DNA of 22,937 nt from a virus. The DNA is taken from positions 1-22,937 of IMG/VR virus record IMGVR_UViG_3300010354_000700. One strand, given 5' to 3'. Below the pieces are notes generated by a model that ran no database searches, had not been told where the DNA came from, and was given only the letters and a program-made list of their open reading frames with translations. Positions 7,677 to 14,097 of this stretch are shown here, in pieces. The position numbers and the translations under genes are program-made. Every line of letters begins with the position of its first letter. Position 1 is the first letter of the stretch.

Positions 7677-8697
7677 TATTATTCACTCCATATTTAAACT
7701 CTTGTTGCACTGCGTTTTCAAGCAGCTTCATCACTTCTTCTGTATAATACTTTTCTGGATCTTCATTGATATTCTTACCAAACACCGAGGTACCATCAGG
7801 GAGTTGATAGCGGGTTGATACCTTCTTAAAGATTCCATACTTCTCCGCTAGCTCAAGGAGACCGTAGTACCGATCGAGCCCTTTGGCATAAGTAAGTAGC
7901 ACTTCGATTTGGCTGTTTTCTTTGGAGAGTCGGGATTTGTACATTTTGATCTTGACAATGTTTCCAACGACATCAGTTCCATCCTTTTCCTTGCGCTTGG
8001 AGAGCATAGCAATCGTGCTAGCCGCATATTTGAGTCCTGTTCCACCACCCAGCTCCTTTGTTGGCACGTATGAACCGACTAGCTCATAAACGTGATTAGT
8101 TACCAGCATAGGGATTCTAACCTTTGCTAGCTTAAGAGTCAACACACGAAACGCGGCTTTGATAATTTGTGCTTTGGTCATGTCGCGGGTGTCTTTACCC
8201 TCGAGACTATCTTCCATCTCTTTAGAAGTAGAAAGCATTCCAAGACTATCAAGTACAAACATCATCGGAGGACGAGCTGCCTCTTCTTTCTGTTCATATG
8301 CATCAAGCAGTTTCAATGCGTGTGTTTTAAATTTTTGGATTGTGTCAGGCTCAGCAATGATAACTCGATTTGTATCAATGCCTCTTTCTTCCATCATTTG
8401 TTTGGTTACAGCAGCTTCCGTATCATAATATACTACGGCTCCCTTGGGGTGTTTCTCAAGGAAGCTTCGGACGACCCCAAGAACGAAGTAAGTTTTACCA
8501 GTAGCGGACTCTCCTGCAAAAGCAGTAACCTTATTATCAGGGACGCCACCGAAGAGGCTACCAGAGAGAACAGCGTTGAGAGCATAGCTACCAGTATCAA
8601 TAAAGCCCCCAAACTCAGCACTACCAGCGCCGTCAGCGGCCAGAGAAGTGTCTTCATCCTTTATTTCCTTAATCAATTCACGTAAAAAATCACTCAT
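7669..8697 (-). CDS. uvsX: UvsX recombinase (RecA-like)
   Basis: A 342-residue strand-exchange protein for recombination-dependent replication and repair. Walker A GESATGKT (62-69), DTEAAV (92-97), Walker B MMFVLDSLGMLSTS (145-158) and the L2-type region with YVPTKELGGGTGLKY match T4 UvsX and relatives; length is slightly under T4 UvsX (391). The ATG at 8697 is chosen: it overlaps the preceding TAA and has GAGGAG five nt upstream. A GTG at 8703 lies inside that ribosome binding site and is unlikely. It should work with gp43 and gp41 encoded nearby. Confidence 0.93.
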   Translation of the reverse strand: MSDFLRELIKEIKDEDTSLAADGAGSAEFGGFIDTGSYALNAVLSGSLFGGVPDNKVTAFAGESATGKTYFVLGVVRSFLEKHPKGAVVYYDTEAAVTKQMMEERGIDTNRVIIAEPDTIQKFKTHALKLLDAYEQKEEAARPPMMFVLDSLGMLSTSKEMEDSLEGKDTRDMTKAQIIKAAFRVLTLKLAKVRIPMLVTNHVYELVGSYVPTKELGGGTGLKYAASTIAMLSKRKEKDGTDVVGNIVKIKMYKSRLSKENSQIEVLLTYAKGLDRYYGLLELAEKYGIFKKVSTRYQLPDGTSVFGKNINEDPEKYYTEEVMKLLENAVQQEFKYGVNNNE

Positions 8698-8885
8698 TAG
8701 CACTCCTCACTAGCAATAAAATCGGCATGTAATTGTCTAAGCGGTTTATACTTTTCCAGTATGCTACGAGGAACAATACCTTCACCATACTGAATAATCA
8801 ACTGCTCAATAGCATTTGCAAGATCACGTGATCGCCTTAACTCTTCTGCAGTACCACGTTCATGCACTTCAAAGTCACCATTCAT
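8697..8885 (-). CDS. conserved-looking small protein of unknown function
   Basis: A 62-residue acidic/basic helical protein. It starts ATGAATGGT, overlapping the previous stop by 4 nt, with AAGGA five nt upstream, and its TAA overlaps the uvsX ATG, so it lies inside the polymerase-uvsX operon. The middle (ELRRSRDLANAIEQLIIQYG) predicts a long amphipathic helix. No motif or membrane segment. Its fixed place next to uvsX suggests a replication or recombination accessory role, but only by position. Confidence 0.75.
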   Translation of the reverse strand: MNGDFEVHERGTAEELRRSRDLANAIEQLIIQYGEGIVPRSILEKYKPLRQLHADFIASEEC

Positions 8886-9181
8886 TTTAGTTCCTTCTTT
8901 TTAATAAAATCCCCACCTAGAGTATCAAGTTTAGTTTTAAACTCTTGTATTTTTACGGCTCTATTTGGCCATTTTATAATTTCTTGATCGGGGTTTCGAT
9001 TAAGGTTTTTCAACAAGGGTATGATTGCATCATACATCTTTTGTAATCTTACAGTCAACTGTTCTTTTTCATCAACGAGACCACCTTCACGAAATATTGC
9101 TTCTTCTGTTGTGAACGATATCTCTGAAAAACCAAAGTCATCTTCGAGATCAAAAGAATTGATCGAGGGTTTGTTGCTCAT
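8882..9181 (-). CDS. small acidic protein downstream of DNA polymerase, unknown function
   Basis: A 99-residue protein. The N-terminus is acidic with an aromatic pattern (SFDLEDDFGFSEISF, about 9-23), followed by a predicted helical part (EKEQLTVRLQKMYDAI) and a basic tail. The ATG at 9181 was chosen because AGGAAGGAA precedes it; it starts 32 nt inside the DNA polymerase gene in another frame. Translation is therefore probably coupled to polymerase synthesis. The acidic N-terminus could be a protein-docking tail. No family is assigned. Confidence 0.75.
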   Translation of the reverse strand: MSNKPSINSFDLEDDFGFSEISFTTEEAIFREGGLVDEKEQLTVRLQKMYDAIIPLLKNLNRNPDQEIIKWPNRAVKIQEFKTKLDTLGGDFIKKKELK

Positions 9182-11732
9182 TTCCTTCCTTCCATCCAAT
9201 TGCGTTTATGATAGTACGCAGAGGTTCCATGAAAGACTTATTAAACTGCGTTTCGTAATCTAGGTATTTGTCAAGTCCTAGTTCTTTTGGTAACTTGCCA
9301 GGTGCTGCGATAACGTTAGTTGGCAAGGGTGATGAATCTAACAAATAACAAAACTTAATCTTCTCACCTTCGTTGATAGGTAGGTACTTAGTATCGAGCT
9401 TTTTGAGCTTGAGCAGGTAGTTATACATCAACGATCCTTTTACATGAATCGGTGTTGATGGTATGAAGTTAAGAGTGCCATTGTTATATGATTTCTGCAC
9501 AAGCTTTTTTGTTCTTGGATCATACTGATCCTCTTTCAAAAGACCTCTCACACTACGTGGGAAGGCTACATCTTCAAAAGGCATCGTATTGTATGAACGT
9601 CTGAAATCCTTAATAAACTTTTGCAACGATTTTTCATCCTCGTTCATGATAACAGAGAACGCCTTCTTGAGATGTTCGCGGCATGTAGCAGGAGTTGATG
9701 AGCGTACAGACTCAATCCCTTGAATCTTTAGCTTTGGCTCACTGTAACGGACACCTTCTAGATCGTAAACGTTGAGGATGTAATGCTTCTTGCCAGTCCA
9801 GATCCCTTTGTTAGCAATGGCCTCACGCTTCATCTTCATCTTCTGTTCATATGCACAAACATATTCAGCCAAAGCTTCATAGTTCTTATCAATGAACGGC
9901 TCGAAGTATTGTGAGCACACCTTATCAAGGTACGCTACTGTCGCATCCGCTGGCCTACCAGCAAAAGTTTTCTCGACAAACTTACCCAGTTTGATATACA
10001 TTGAGTCAGTGTCGATAGCAATAACATAGTCCTCTTTCTCTGTCTTGAGAATACGGTTGAGGTTTTCATTCATCTTCTTTTCCATCCAACGAATGGAAAG
10101 CTGACCAGACTTGGTGATAGATTCAGCAAGCCTGTTATCAAACCAACGGAAGAACTGATTGGACAAAGCACCATAAGCACTGTTCAGTTGGATCTTCTTT
10201 GCAAGCTGCATGTTATGACAGCGAGCGATCTCATTCTCAAGTCTTTGTGAAGGATCGAGCTCATACGCCTTCTTTGCTTGAAGCATGCGCTTCTTCCACT
10301 CGGAGCGATCATTATACATCTTCTCCATCAACGTAGGTAAAAAGCCACGCTTCGTTTTATCAAACAAGCAACCGGTAGGTGTAATCGTAAGGTTATGTTC
10401 TTCCAAACGCTCACGGACAGTATCCACTTCACCGTCCAAAAACATATCGACACTCTGATCGGTGGTACTTAGGTCATACTGCATCATCTGGCCACGTAAC
10501 GTCTCTGGTGAGATGTTATATTGCATGATGAGGTGAGGATAGAGACTGTTCAAATCAAAAGACACAACCCACTCGTGCATACCGCATTGAGGATCTTTAA
10601 CATATGCACCTTCAATCTGTCGAGGTTTGTCACCTCGCTCTTTCATTGGAATGACGATGTTCTGAGCAAGTAGGTAGTTGTGAATGATAACATCCCACAT
10701 GCTTACAGTCGTTAAGCTGTCGATAAGATTGACTTTACCGTCATACGCGATCGCATACACTTGCTCTAGGAACTTCATCTTTTGATCGAGCTTGTATACA
10801 AGATCAACGTCACGAATGTTATAGTTGATATAGTTCTGAAAATCTTTCTTGTAGAACTCATCAAGAGTCTCATACCCAAGCGCAGTGAAATCTAGTTTAC
10901 GTTCACCCAACTCAACAAACGCAATGTGATCAAGTTTGAACGATTCCTGATTCGTAAACGAGAACTTCTTGTATAGCTGCATGTAATCTAGTACAGAGAT
11001 TCCAGCAGGAATATTCATATACTCAGACATATTATCAGATGAAGGATCACGACGCTGTTCCCAGAGGTTCCAAGGAGACAAACGCTTTGCCATCTTCTCA
11101 TCAAACAACCGGGTGATGCGATTGATCAGATAAGGAATATCAAAGAACTCAATGTTCCAACCTGTAATAACATCAGGTAGCCACTCGTCACTGCGCCAGA
11201 CCTCGAGGAATCTCTCAATCATGTCGCGTTCACTACGACACTGAATGTAGGTAACGTAATCGAATTCCGTTCGGTATTCGCGAATAGCGAATGTAACAGC
11301 ACGATCATTCTTACGAATAGTGATAGCTGTCAGTGCTTTATCAGCTTGGCGAATGTTAGGAAAACCTCCTTCTGAGTCAGTCTCAATATCGAGCGTGACG
11401 ACAGAGATCAGAGAGGGGTCGTAATTGACCTCACCAGGGAATGCATCATTGATGTACTGGTAATGAAAAGACTCCGGACCATACCCATAAATGCTATATC
11501 CTTCCACATCTTTATACTCTGCAATATGTTTTGCAGCATCTCGCATAGACCCACACATAAACTTATGCACAGGTTTACCGTCGAGAGTACGATAAGGCGT
11601 CCCCATACTATCGCCAGACGCAATAAAGATATAAGGATTGTAGTCGACCACGTCCTTGAAACGAACACCACCATCATAACCACGGACGTAAATCTTATCA
11701 AACGCTTTGAAAACGTGTGTGTAAAATCTCAT
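9150..11732 (-). CDS. 43: DNA polymerase, family B (T4 gp43-like)
   Basis: An 860-residue replicative polymerase with 3'-5' proofreading. Exonuclease motifs: TLDIETD (113-119), WNIEFFDIPY (192-201) and YNIRDVD (304-310). Polymerase motifs: SFDLNSLYPH (391-400), KKIQLNSAYGALSN (512-525) and AIDTDSMY (572-579) with the two catalytic Asp. The last residues QQTLDQFF form a PIP-like clamp-binding tail. Length is close to T4 gp43 (898) and all catalytic residues are present. It is a single uninterrupted gene, without the split or introns seen in some phages. A GAGG ribosome binding site lies 11 nt before the ATG inside a hairpin (11740-11756) that may regulate it. Confidence 0.97.
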   Translation of the reverse strand: MRFYTHVFKAFDKIYVRGYDGGVRFKDVVDYNPYIFIASGDSMGTPYRTLDGKPVHKFMCGSMRDAAKHIAEYKDVEGYSIYGYGPESFHYQYINDAFPGEVNYDPSLISVVTLDIETDSEGGFPNIRQADKALTAITIRKNDRAVTFAIREYRTEFDYVTYIQCRSERDMIERFLEVWRSDEWLPDVITGWNIEFFDIPYLINRITRLFDEKMAKRLSPWNLWEQRRDPSSDNMSEYMNIPAGISVLDYMQLYKKFSFTNQESFKLDHIAFVELGERKLDFTALGYETLDEFYKKDFQNYINYNIRDVDLVYKLDQKMKFLEQVYAIAYDGKVNLIDSLTTVSMWDVIIHNYLLAQNIVIPMKERGDKPRQIEGAYVKDPQCGMHEWVVSFDLNSLYPHLIMQYNISPETLRGQMMQYDLSTTDQSVDMFLDGEVDTVRERLEEHNLTITPTGCLFDKTKRGFLPTLMEKMYNDRSEWKKRMLQAKKAYELDPSQRLENEIARCHNMQLAKKIQLNSAYGALSNQFFRWFDNRLAESITKSGQLSIRWMEKKMNENLNRILKTEKEDYVIAIDTDSMYIKLGKFVEKTFAGRPADATVAYLDKVCSQYFEPFIDKNYEALAEYVCAYEQKMKMKREAIANKGIWTGKKHYILNVYDLEGVRYSEPKLKIQGIESVRSSTPATCREHLKKAFSVIMNEDEKSLQKFIKDFRRSYNTMPFEDVAFPRSVRGLLKEDQYDPRTKKLVQKSYNNGTLNFIPSTPIHVKGSLMYNYLLKLKKLDTKYLPINEGEKIKFCYLLDSSPLPTNVIAAPGKLPKELGLDKYLDYETQFNKSFMEPLRTIINAIGWKEGNEQQTLDQFF

Positions 11733-11739
11733 ATTATAG

Positions 11740-11756
11740 GATACCTCGCTGGTACC
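11740..11756 (-). promoter_or_regulatory. candidate translational operator hairpin at the polymerase ribosome binding site
   Basis: On the minus strand GGTACC AGCGA GGTATC folds into a 6-bp stem (one G-U pair) with a 5-nt loop. It hides the GAGG ribosome binding site of the polymerase gene, whose ATG is at 11732. In T4 and RB69, gp43 represses its own translation by binding a hairpin at this place; the same role here is inference. Confidence 0.4.
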
Positions 11757-11759
11757 AAA

Positions 11760-12494
11760 TCACTTTTTAAATAAAGACAGCTCGCGCTCTTGGTTCTTTT
11801 TCAGATAATTGGAAAGCTTGTCTAAGTATCCACGATTACGCAGCTCTTTGAAAACAAGATTCTCAAACGAAAACTCGCCGCCAGCCTGTATAGCAGCACC
11901 CCTCATACCTCTAATCTTATCTTTAAGGTTTGTTGCTGCTCCGATACTTTGCTTACCCTTGAGCATATTATCAATCTCTTTCATGTAGAATTCAACTTTC
12001 TGAGCTAGCAAGGTATCTTTAGCAAAGTTCATTTTAACAAACTTCGGTTCTTGGATCCATTTGTTCCTCAACAAAGAGAACACGCCCTGACCAGGGCGTG
12101 GTTTAGCTCTCTTGTCTTCTGCAAACAATTCTACTGGATACCCCAACACTTTGATGTTAGTATGGTTAGCTGCCCACAATGCCTTCTTGGCCATAAAGTA
12201 GTCCATAACAATAACATCGTCACAGCTAACTTTATCATAATCAATAATTAAATGGACATCAAGGTCGGACTGACGAGTGTAATTATAGTTAGCGTTACCA
12301 CCAGTTAAAACAATATCAATAATATTACTGTTTTCGATGTTAGCAAACTTTGCCCAAACCCGTGCAATCTCTAGGAGCTTTGTACGAACTTTTGAATCAA
12401 GCTTATTGTCCTTCCAAAACTTTGGATTCAACACTCTATGATATTGTAGTGTTGTTTTAGCAAGGCTCTCGTTATATTGTTGAAATGTTTGCAT
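11760..12494 (-). CDS. minimal nucleotidyltransferase-fold protein
   Basis: A 244-residue protein with a Pol-beta-type nucleotidyltransferase core: VLTGGNANYNYTRQSDLDVHL (about 62-82) holds the GG-x8-9-D-x-D signature (G65, G66; D77, D79). YPVELFAED (119-127) provides a third acidic residue (E122). The C-terminal half is helical and basic. Such enzymes transfer nucleotides to RNA, protein or small molecules; the acceptor is unknown. No Shine-Dalgarno is obvious before the ATG; a late-promoter-like GATAAATA lies about 25 nt upstream. The polymerase gene follows after 27 nt. Confidence 0.75.
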   Translation of the reverse strand: MQTFQQYNESLAKTTLQYHRVLNPKFWKDNKLDSKVRTKLLEIARVWAKFANIENSNIIDIVLTGGNANYNYTRQSDLDVHLIIDYDKVSCDDVIVMDYFMAKKALWAANHTNIKVLGYPVELFAEDKRAKPRPGQGVFSLLRNKWIQEPKFVKMNFAKDTLLAQKVEFYMKEIDNMLKGKQSIGAATNLKDKIRGMRGAAIQAGGEFSFENLVFKELRNRGYLDKLSNYLKKNQERELSLFKK

Positions 12495-12518
12495 GGCATC
12501 TACAGTAGTATGATGCTT

Positions 12519-12526
12519 TATTTATC
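12519..12526 (-). promoter_or_regulatory. late-promoter-like octamer GATAAATA
   Basis: One base off TATAAATA on the minus strand, overlapping the stop codon of the 30-residue ORF and about 25 nt before the nucleotidyltransferase ATG. The position resembles the stronger late promoter at 13441-13448, which also overlaps a stop codon. Confidence 0.35.
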
Positions 12527-12617
12527 AATACCAGCTCGCTCTTCTTTCGCGGTAATACTTAGCACGCAATTCTCCAAGCTCTTGTAAAAACTCGAGGATC
12601 TGTTTAATAATTTTCAT
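12525..12617 (-). CDS. tiny basic protein, 30 residues
   Basis: The ATG overlaps the stop of the DUF3563-like gene as ATGA, with AAGGA about 8 nt upstream. The product is one amphipathic helix (MKIIKQILEFLQELGELR) followed by an Arg/Tyr-rich tail ending RRASWY. It loosely resembles the DUF1127/YjiS type of small Arg-rich proteins of proteobacteria, but is shorter. Evidence for being real is the start context and tight overlap; no function is assigned. Confidence 0.55.
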   Translation of the reverse strand: MKIIKQILEFLQELGELRAKYYRERRASWY

Positions 12618-12760
12618 ACGAACCATCCTTTGCGCATTAGTGTACGCATTCTGTGCTCTAGATCAACTTGATCAACTGATTGTGCCAGGTAAGCCTCTCT
12701 AGCTCTTTCTTGTTCTGAAGATAACTTTTCCGTTACCCATTTGTAAAATACTGTTAACAT
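12614..12760 (-). CDS. DUF3563-like small protein
   Basis: A 48-residue protein starting MLTVFYKWV. The central part REAYLAQSVDQVDLEHRMR resembles DUF3563, small proteobacterial and phage proteins with a pattern like AYLAQSxDxxDLExR. The ATG at 12760 has AAGGAAG six nt upstream. A longer reading from 12841 would have to translate through the GC-rich terminator at 12784-12814 and overlap hsp20, so it is rejected. Function of the family is unknown. Confidence 0.72.
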   Translation of the reverse strand: MLTVFYKWVTEKLSSEQERAREAYLAQSVDQVDLEHRMRTLMRKGWFV

Positions 12761-12783
12761 TTTTACTTCCTTGTCTTGTGAAC

Positions 12784-12814
12784 AAAAGTAGCCGGCCCGC
12801 ACCGCGAGCCGGCT
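12784..12814 (-). terminator. strong intrinsic terminator downstream of hsp20
   Basis: The minus strand at 12814-12790 forms an 11-bp stem: AGCCGGCUCGC pairs with GCGGGCCGGCU (one U-G pair) around a GGU loop, followed by ACUUUUG. It lies 23 nt after the hsp20 stop codon and is far more GC-rich than its surroundings. Confidence 0.85.
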
Positions 12815-12837
12815 TTGATCACCGAGAACCTTGTGGG

Positions 12838-13326
12838 TCACTCAGTAAGCAACGATGCTTCCGATTTCTTAGAAGCTTTTTCTTTTACTTCAACTTTTTT
12901 GGGCTTTTTGTGCTCAGGAATGATACGCTCGAGGAAAACACGCAGCATGCCATTTAGCATCTCTGCATCTTTAACCTCAATCTGATCTTCAAGAGCAAAC
13001 GTACGAGTGAAGTTGCGTGTTGCAATGCCCTTCCAGAGATAGTTCTCAGACTCTTTCTCGTCAGAAGCTGCATTACCACGAACAATCATCGTGTTATCCG
13101 TAAGTTCAATCTCAATGTCTTGACGTGCAAAGCCAGCTACAGCAAGCTCGATCACGTAAGTGTTATCACCTGTTTTACGGATGTTATATGGAGGATAGTT
13201 AGGAATGTTTTTAGTCATATCGTCATGCATTTTTGCTAGACGATTAAACTGTTCATCAAAGCCAACGTAAAATTTGTCAAAGTCTTTGAACAAATCGCGG
13301 CCAAATACATCTTTAATGTAGGTCAT
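12838..13326 (-). CDS. hsp20: small heat shock protein Hsp20 (alpha-crystallin family)
   Basis: A 162-residue ATP-independent chaperone that would hold unfolded host or phage proteins. The alpha-crystallin domain spans about 44-140: NYPPYNIRKTGDNTYVIELA, IEIELTDNTMIVRG, FTRTFALEDQIEVKDAEM and the signature LNGMLRVFLERIIPE (A-x-x-x-N-G-x-L type). The C-terminal tail is Lys-rich. Marine T4-like phages commonly carry such a gene. It has a strong AAGGAG before the ATG, a late promoter about 115 nt upstream with a structured leader in between, and its own terminator downstream, so it is a monocistronic late unit. Confidence 0.95.
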   Translation of the reverse strand: MTYIKDVFGRDLFKDFDKFYVGFDEQFNRLAKMHDDMTKNIPNYPPYNIRKTGDNTYVIELAVAGFARQDIEIELTDNTMIVRGNAASDEKESENYLWKGIATRNFTRTFALEDQIEVKDAEMLNGMLRVFLERIIPEHKKPKKVEVKEKASKKSEASLLTE

Positions 13327-13351
13327 AAGTTTCTCCTTGTTAAGCGAGTTT

Positions 13352-13378
13352 CAAAAATACCAACCCATAAGGCGTTGG
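13352..13378 (-). terminator. intrinsic terminator or attenuator upstream of hsp20
   Basis: A 7-bp stem with one bulged G and a UUAU loop is directly followed by UAUUUUUG on the minus strand. It lies between the late promoter (13441-13448) and hsp20, so either it ends a small RNA or it controls read-through into hsp20. Confidence 0.5.
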
Positions 13379-13435
13379 CCCGAGGAATTCATAACCAGCC
13401 TTAACCTCGGACTGCTGGTCCCATCCCGAAGGGAT
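13352..13435 (-). ncRNA. candidate structured RNA: 5' hairpin, H-type pseudoknot, terminator-like hairpin
   Basis: Starting about six nt after a TATAAATA late promoter, the minus strand folds compactly. First is a 5' hairpin AUCCC-UUC-GGGAU (13435-13423). Next comes a pseudoknot made of ACCAGC (13419-13414) with GCUGGU (13399-13394), interlocked with CCGAGG (13410-13405) and CCUCGG (13385-13380), with loops of 3, 5 and 8 nt. Last is a hairpin CCAAC-g-CC-UUAU-GG-GUUGG (13378-13360) followed by UAUUUUUG. It ends 25 nt before the hsp20 start. It could be a separate small RNA or an attenuator/riboswitch-like leader of hsp20. I do not recognise a known RNA family. Confidence 0.55.
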
Positions 13436-13440
13436 AAATC

Positions 13441-13448
13441 TATTTATA
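13441..13448 (-). promoter_or_regulatory. T4-type late promoter TATAAATA
   Basis: A perfect T4 late promoter octamer on the minus strand, with no spare bases between it and the rubredoxin stop codon (TAATATAAATAG). Transcription should start about six nt downstream, near 13435, exactly at the first hairpin of the structured leader of hsp20. Confidence 0.75.
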
Positions 13449-13580
13449 TTACTCCATTAGGACGTAATCTTCTTTCGAAACACCACACTCTGGGCAATTG
13501 ACAGAATCAGGCAAACTTAGGTAGTCGGCCTCGGACAACGTGTGGCCACAAACAATACAAACGTAAACTTTCTCAGACAT
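13449..13580 (-). CDS. rubredoxin-like zinc/iron-ribbon protein
   Basis: A 43-residue protein with two Cys pairs, VCIVCGH (7-13) and NCPECGVSKEDY (28-39), the spacing and GVSKxDY ending of rubredoxin and of the C-terminal domain of rubrerythrin. It would bind one iron and pass electrons to the diiron protein encoded just upstream, whose stop it overlaps by 8 nt. A strong AGGAGGT lies five nt before the ATG. It is shorter than free rubredoxins (about 52 residues) but matches the rubrerythrin domain in size. Confidence 0.88.
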   Translation of the reverse strand: MSEKVYVCIVCGHTLSEADYLSLPDSVNCPECGVSKEDYVLME

Positions 13581-14025
13581 TTAAACCTCCTAGTACTTTT
13601 TGATAAGCAGCAGCGTGACGCTCTTCTACTTTCTTTAGCGCTGCAAAGCGCTTCTCTGCTAGCTCGAGGACGCGCTTAAAATGCTCAGCATGATCTTGTG
13701 ACTCTTTTGCTTGCTGTCTAGCTTCGAGCATAGCTTGCTCGTTGCCTTCACGCTCTGCTTCTTCTTCAAACTTTGGATACATCTCTGTGTACTCATAAGT
13801 CTCACCATCAATTGCCATTTGAAGACATTTTTTGGTGGAAGGCTTACCAACAAGAAGCTCTAGGTGTCCCCAAGCATGTTTAATTTCTTGGTTTGCTGTC
13901 TCTTCAAAATGCTTTGCGACATCCTCAAATCCTTCTTCGCGGGCAATCTTGGCAAAGTATCGGTACTTAATGTGTGCCATACTTTCACCAGCCAGCGCTG
14001 CTTCTAAATTTCTTAATGTGCTCAT
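13573..14025 (-). CDS. rubrerythrin, diiron (ferritin-like) domain
   Basis: A 150-residue four-helix-bundle protein that would reduce hydrogen peroxide. Diiron ligand motifs are all present: E14 in AGESMAHIKY, E47 and H50 in NQEIKHAWGH, E78 and E81 in TYEYTEMYP, and E108/H112 in KESQDHAEHF. Standard rubrerythrins (about 190 residues) carry the rubredoxin domain in the same chain; here it is a separate overlapping gene. AGGAA precedes the ATG. It would protect phage DNA synthesis or the host cell from peroxide; the role is inferred. Confidence 0.92.
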   Translation of the reverse strand: MSTLRNLEAALAGESMAHIKYRYFAKIAREEGFEDVAKHFEETANQEIKHAWGHLELLVGKPSTKKCLQMAIDGETYEYTEMYPKFEEEAEREGNEQAMLEARQQAKESQDHAEHFKRVLELAEKRFAALKKVEERHAAAYQKVLGGLNV

Positions 14026-14043
14026 ATCGTTCCTAAATAAAAA

Positions 14044-14050
14044 TACTTAG
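14044..14050 (-). promoter_or_regulatory. possible weak late-promoter-like site CTAAGTA
   Basis: Minus strand CTAAGTA, one base off the CTAAATA variant reported for late promoters of marine T4-like phages, 18 nt before the rubrerythrin ATG. The rest of the 72-nt gap 14026-14097 is very AT-rich and shows nothing else convincing. Confidence 0.2.
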
Positions 14051-14097
14051 CTATAAATTTTTTGAATCCAGTGTTTAATATCGATGATATTTTTTTA

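Noticed and set aside
8167-8685. 172-codon plus-strand open frame opposite uvsX
   Set aside because: Lies wholly antisense to a well-supported gene and has no protein-like features.
12614-12841. 75-codon reading of the DUF3563-like gene from 12841
   Set aside because: It would read through the terminator hairpin and overlap the hsp20 stop; the ATG at 12760 has a far better ribosome binding site.
14077-14096. AATATC-GAT-GATATT hairpin with a T-run on the plus strand
   Set aside because: No plus-strand gene ends here, the stem is pure AT except two pairs, and the minus-strand reading has no U-run; not called as a terminator.
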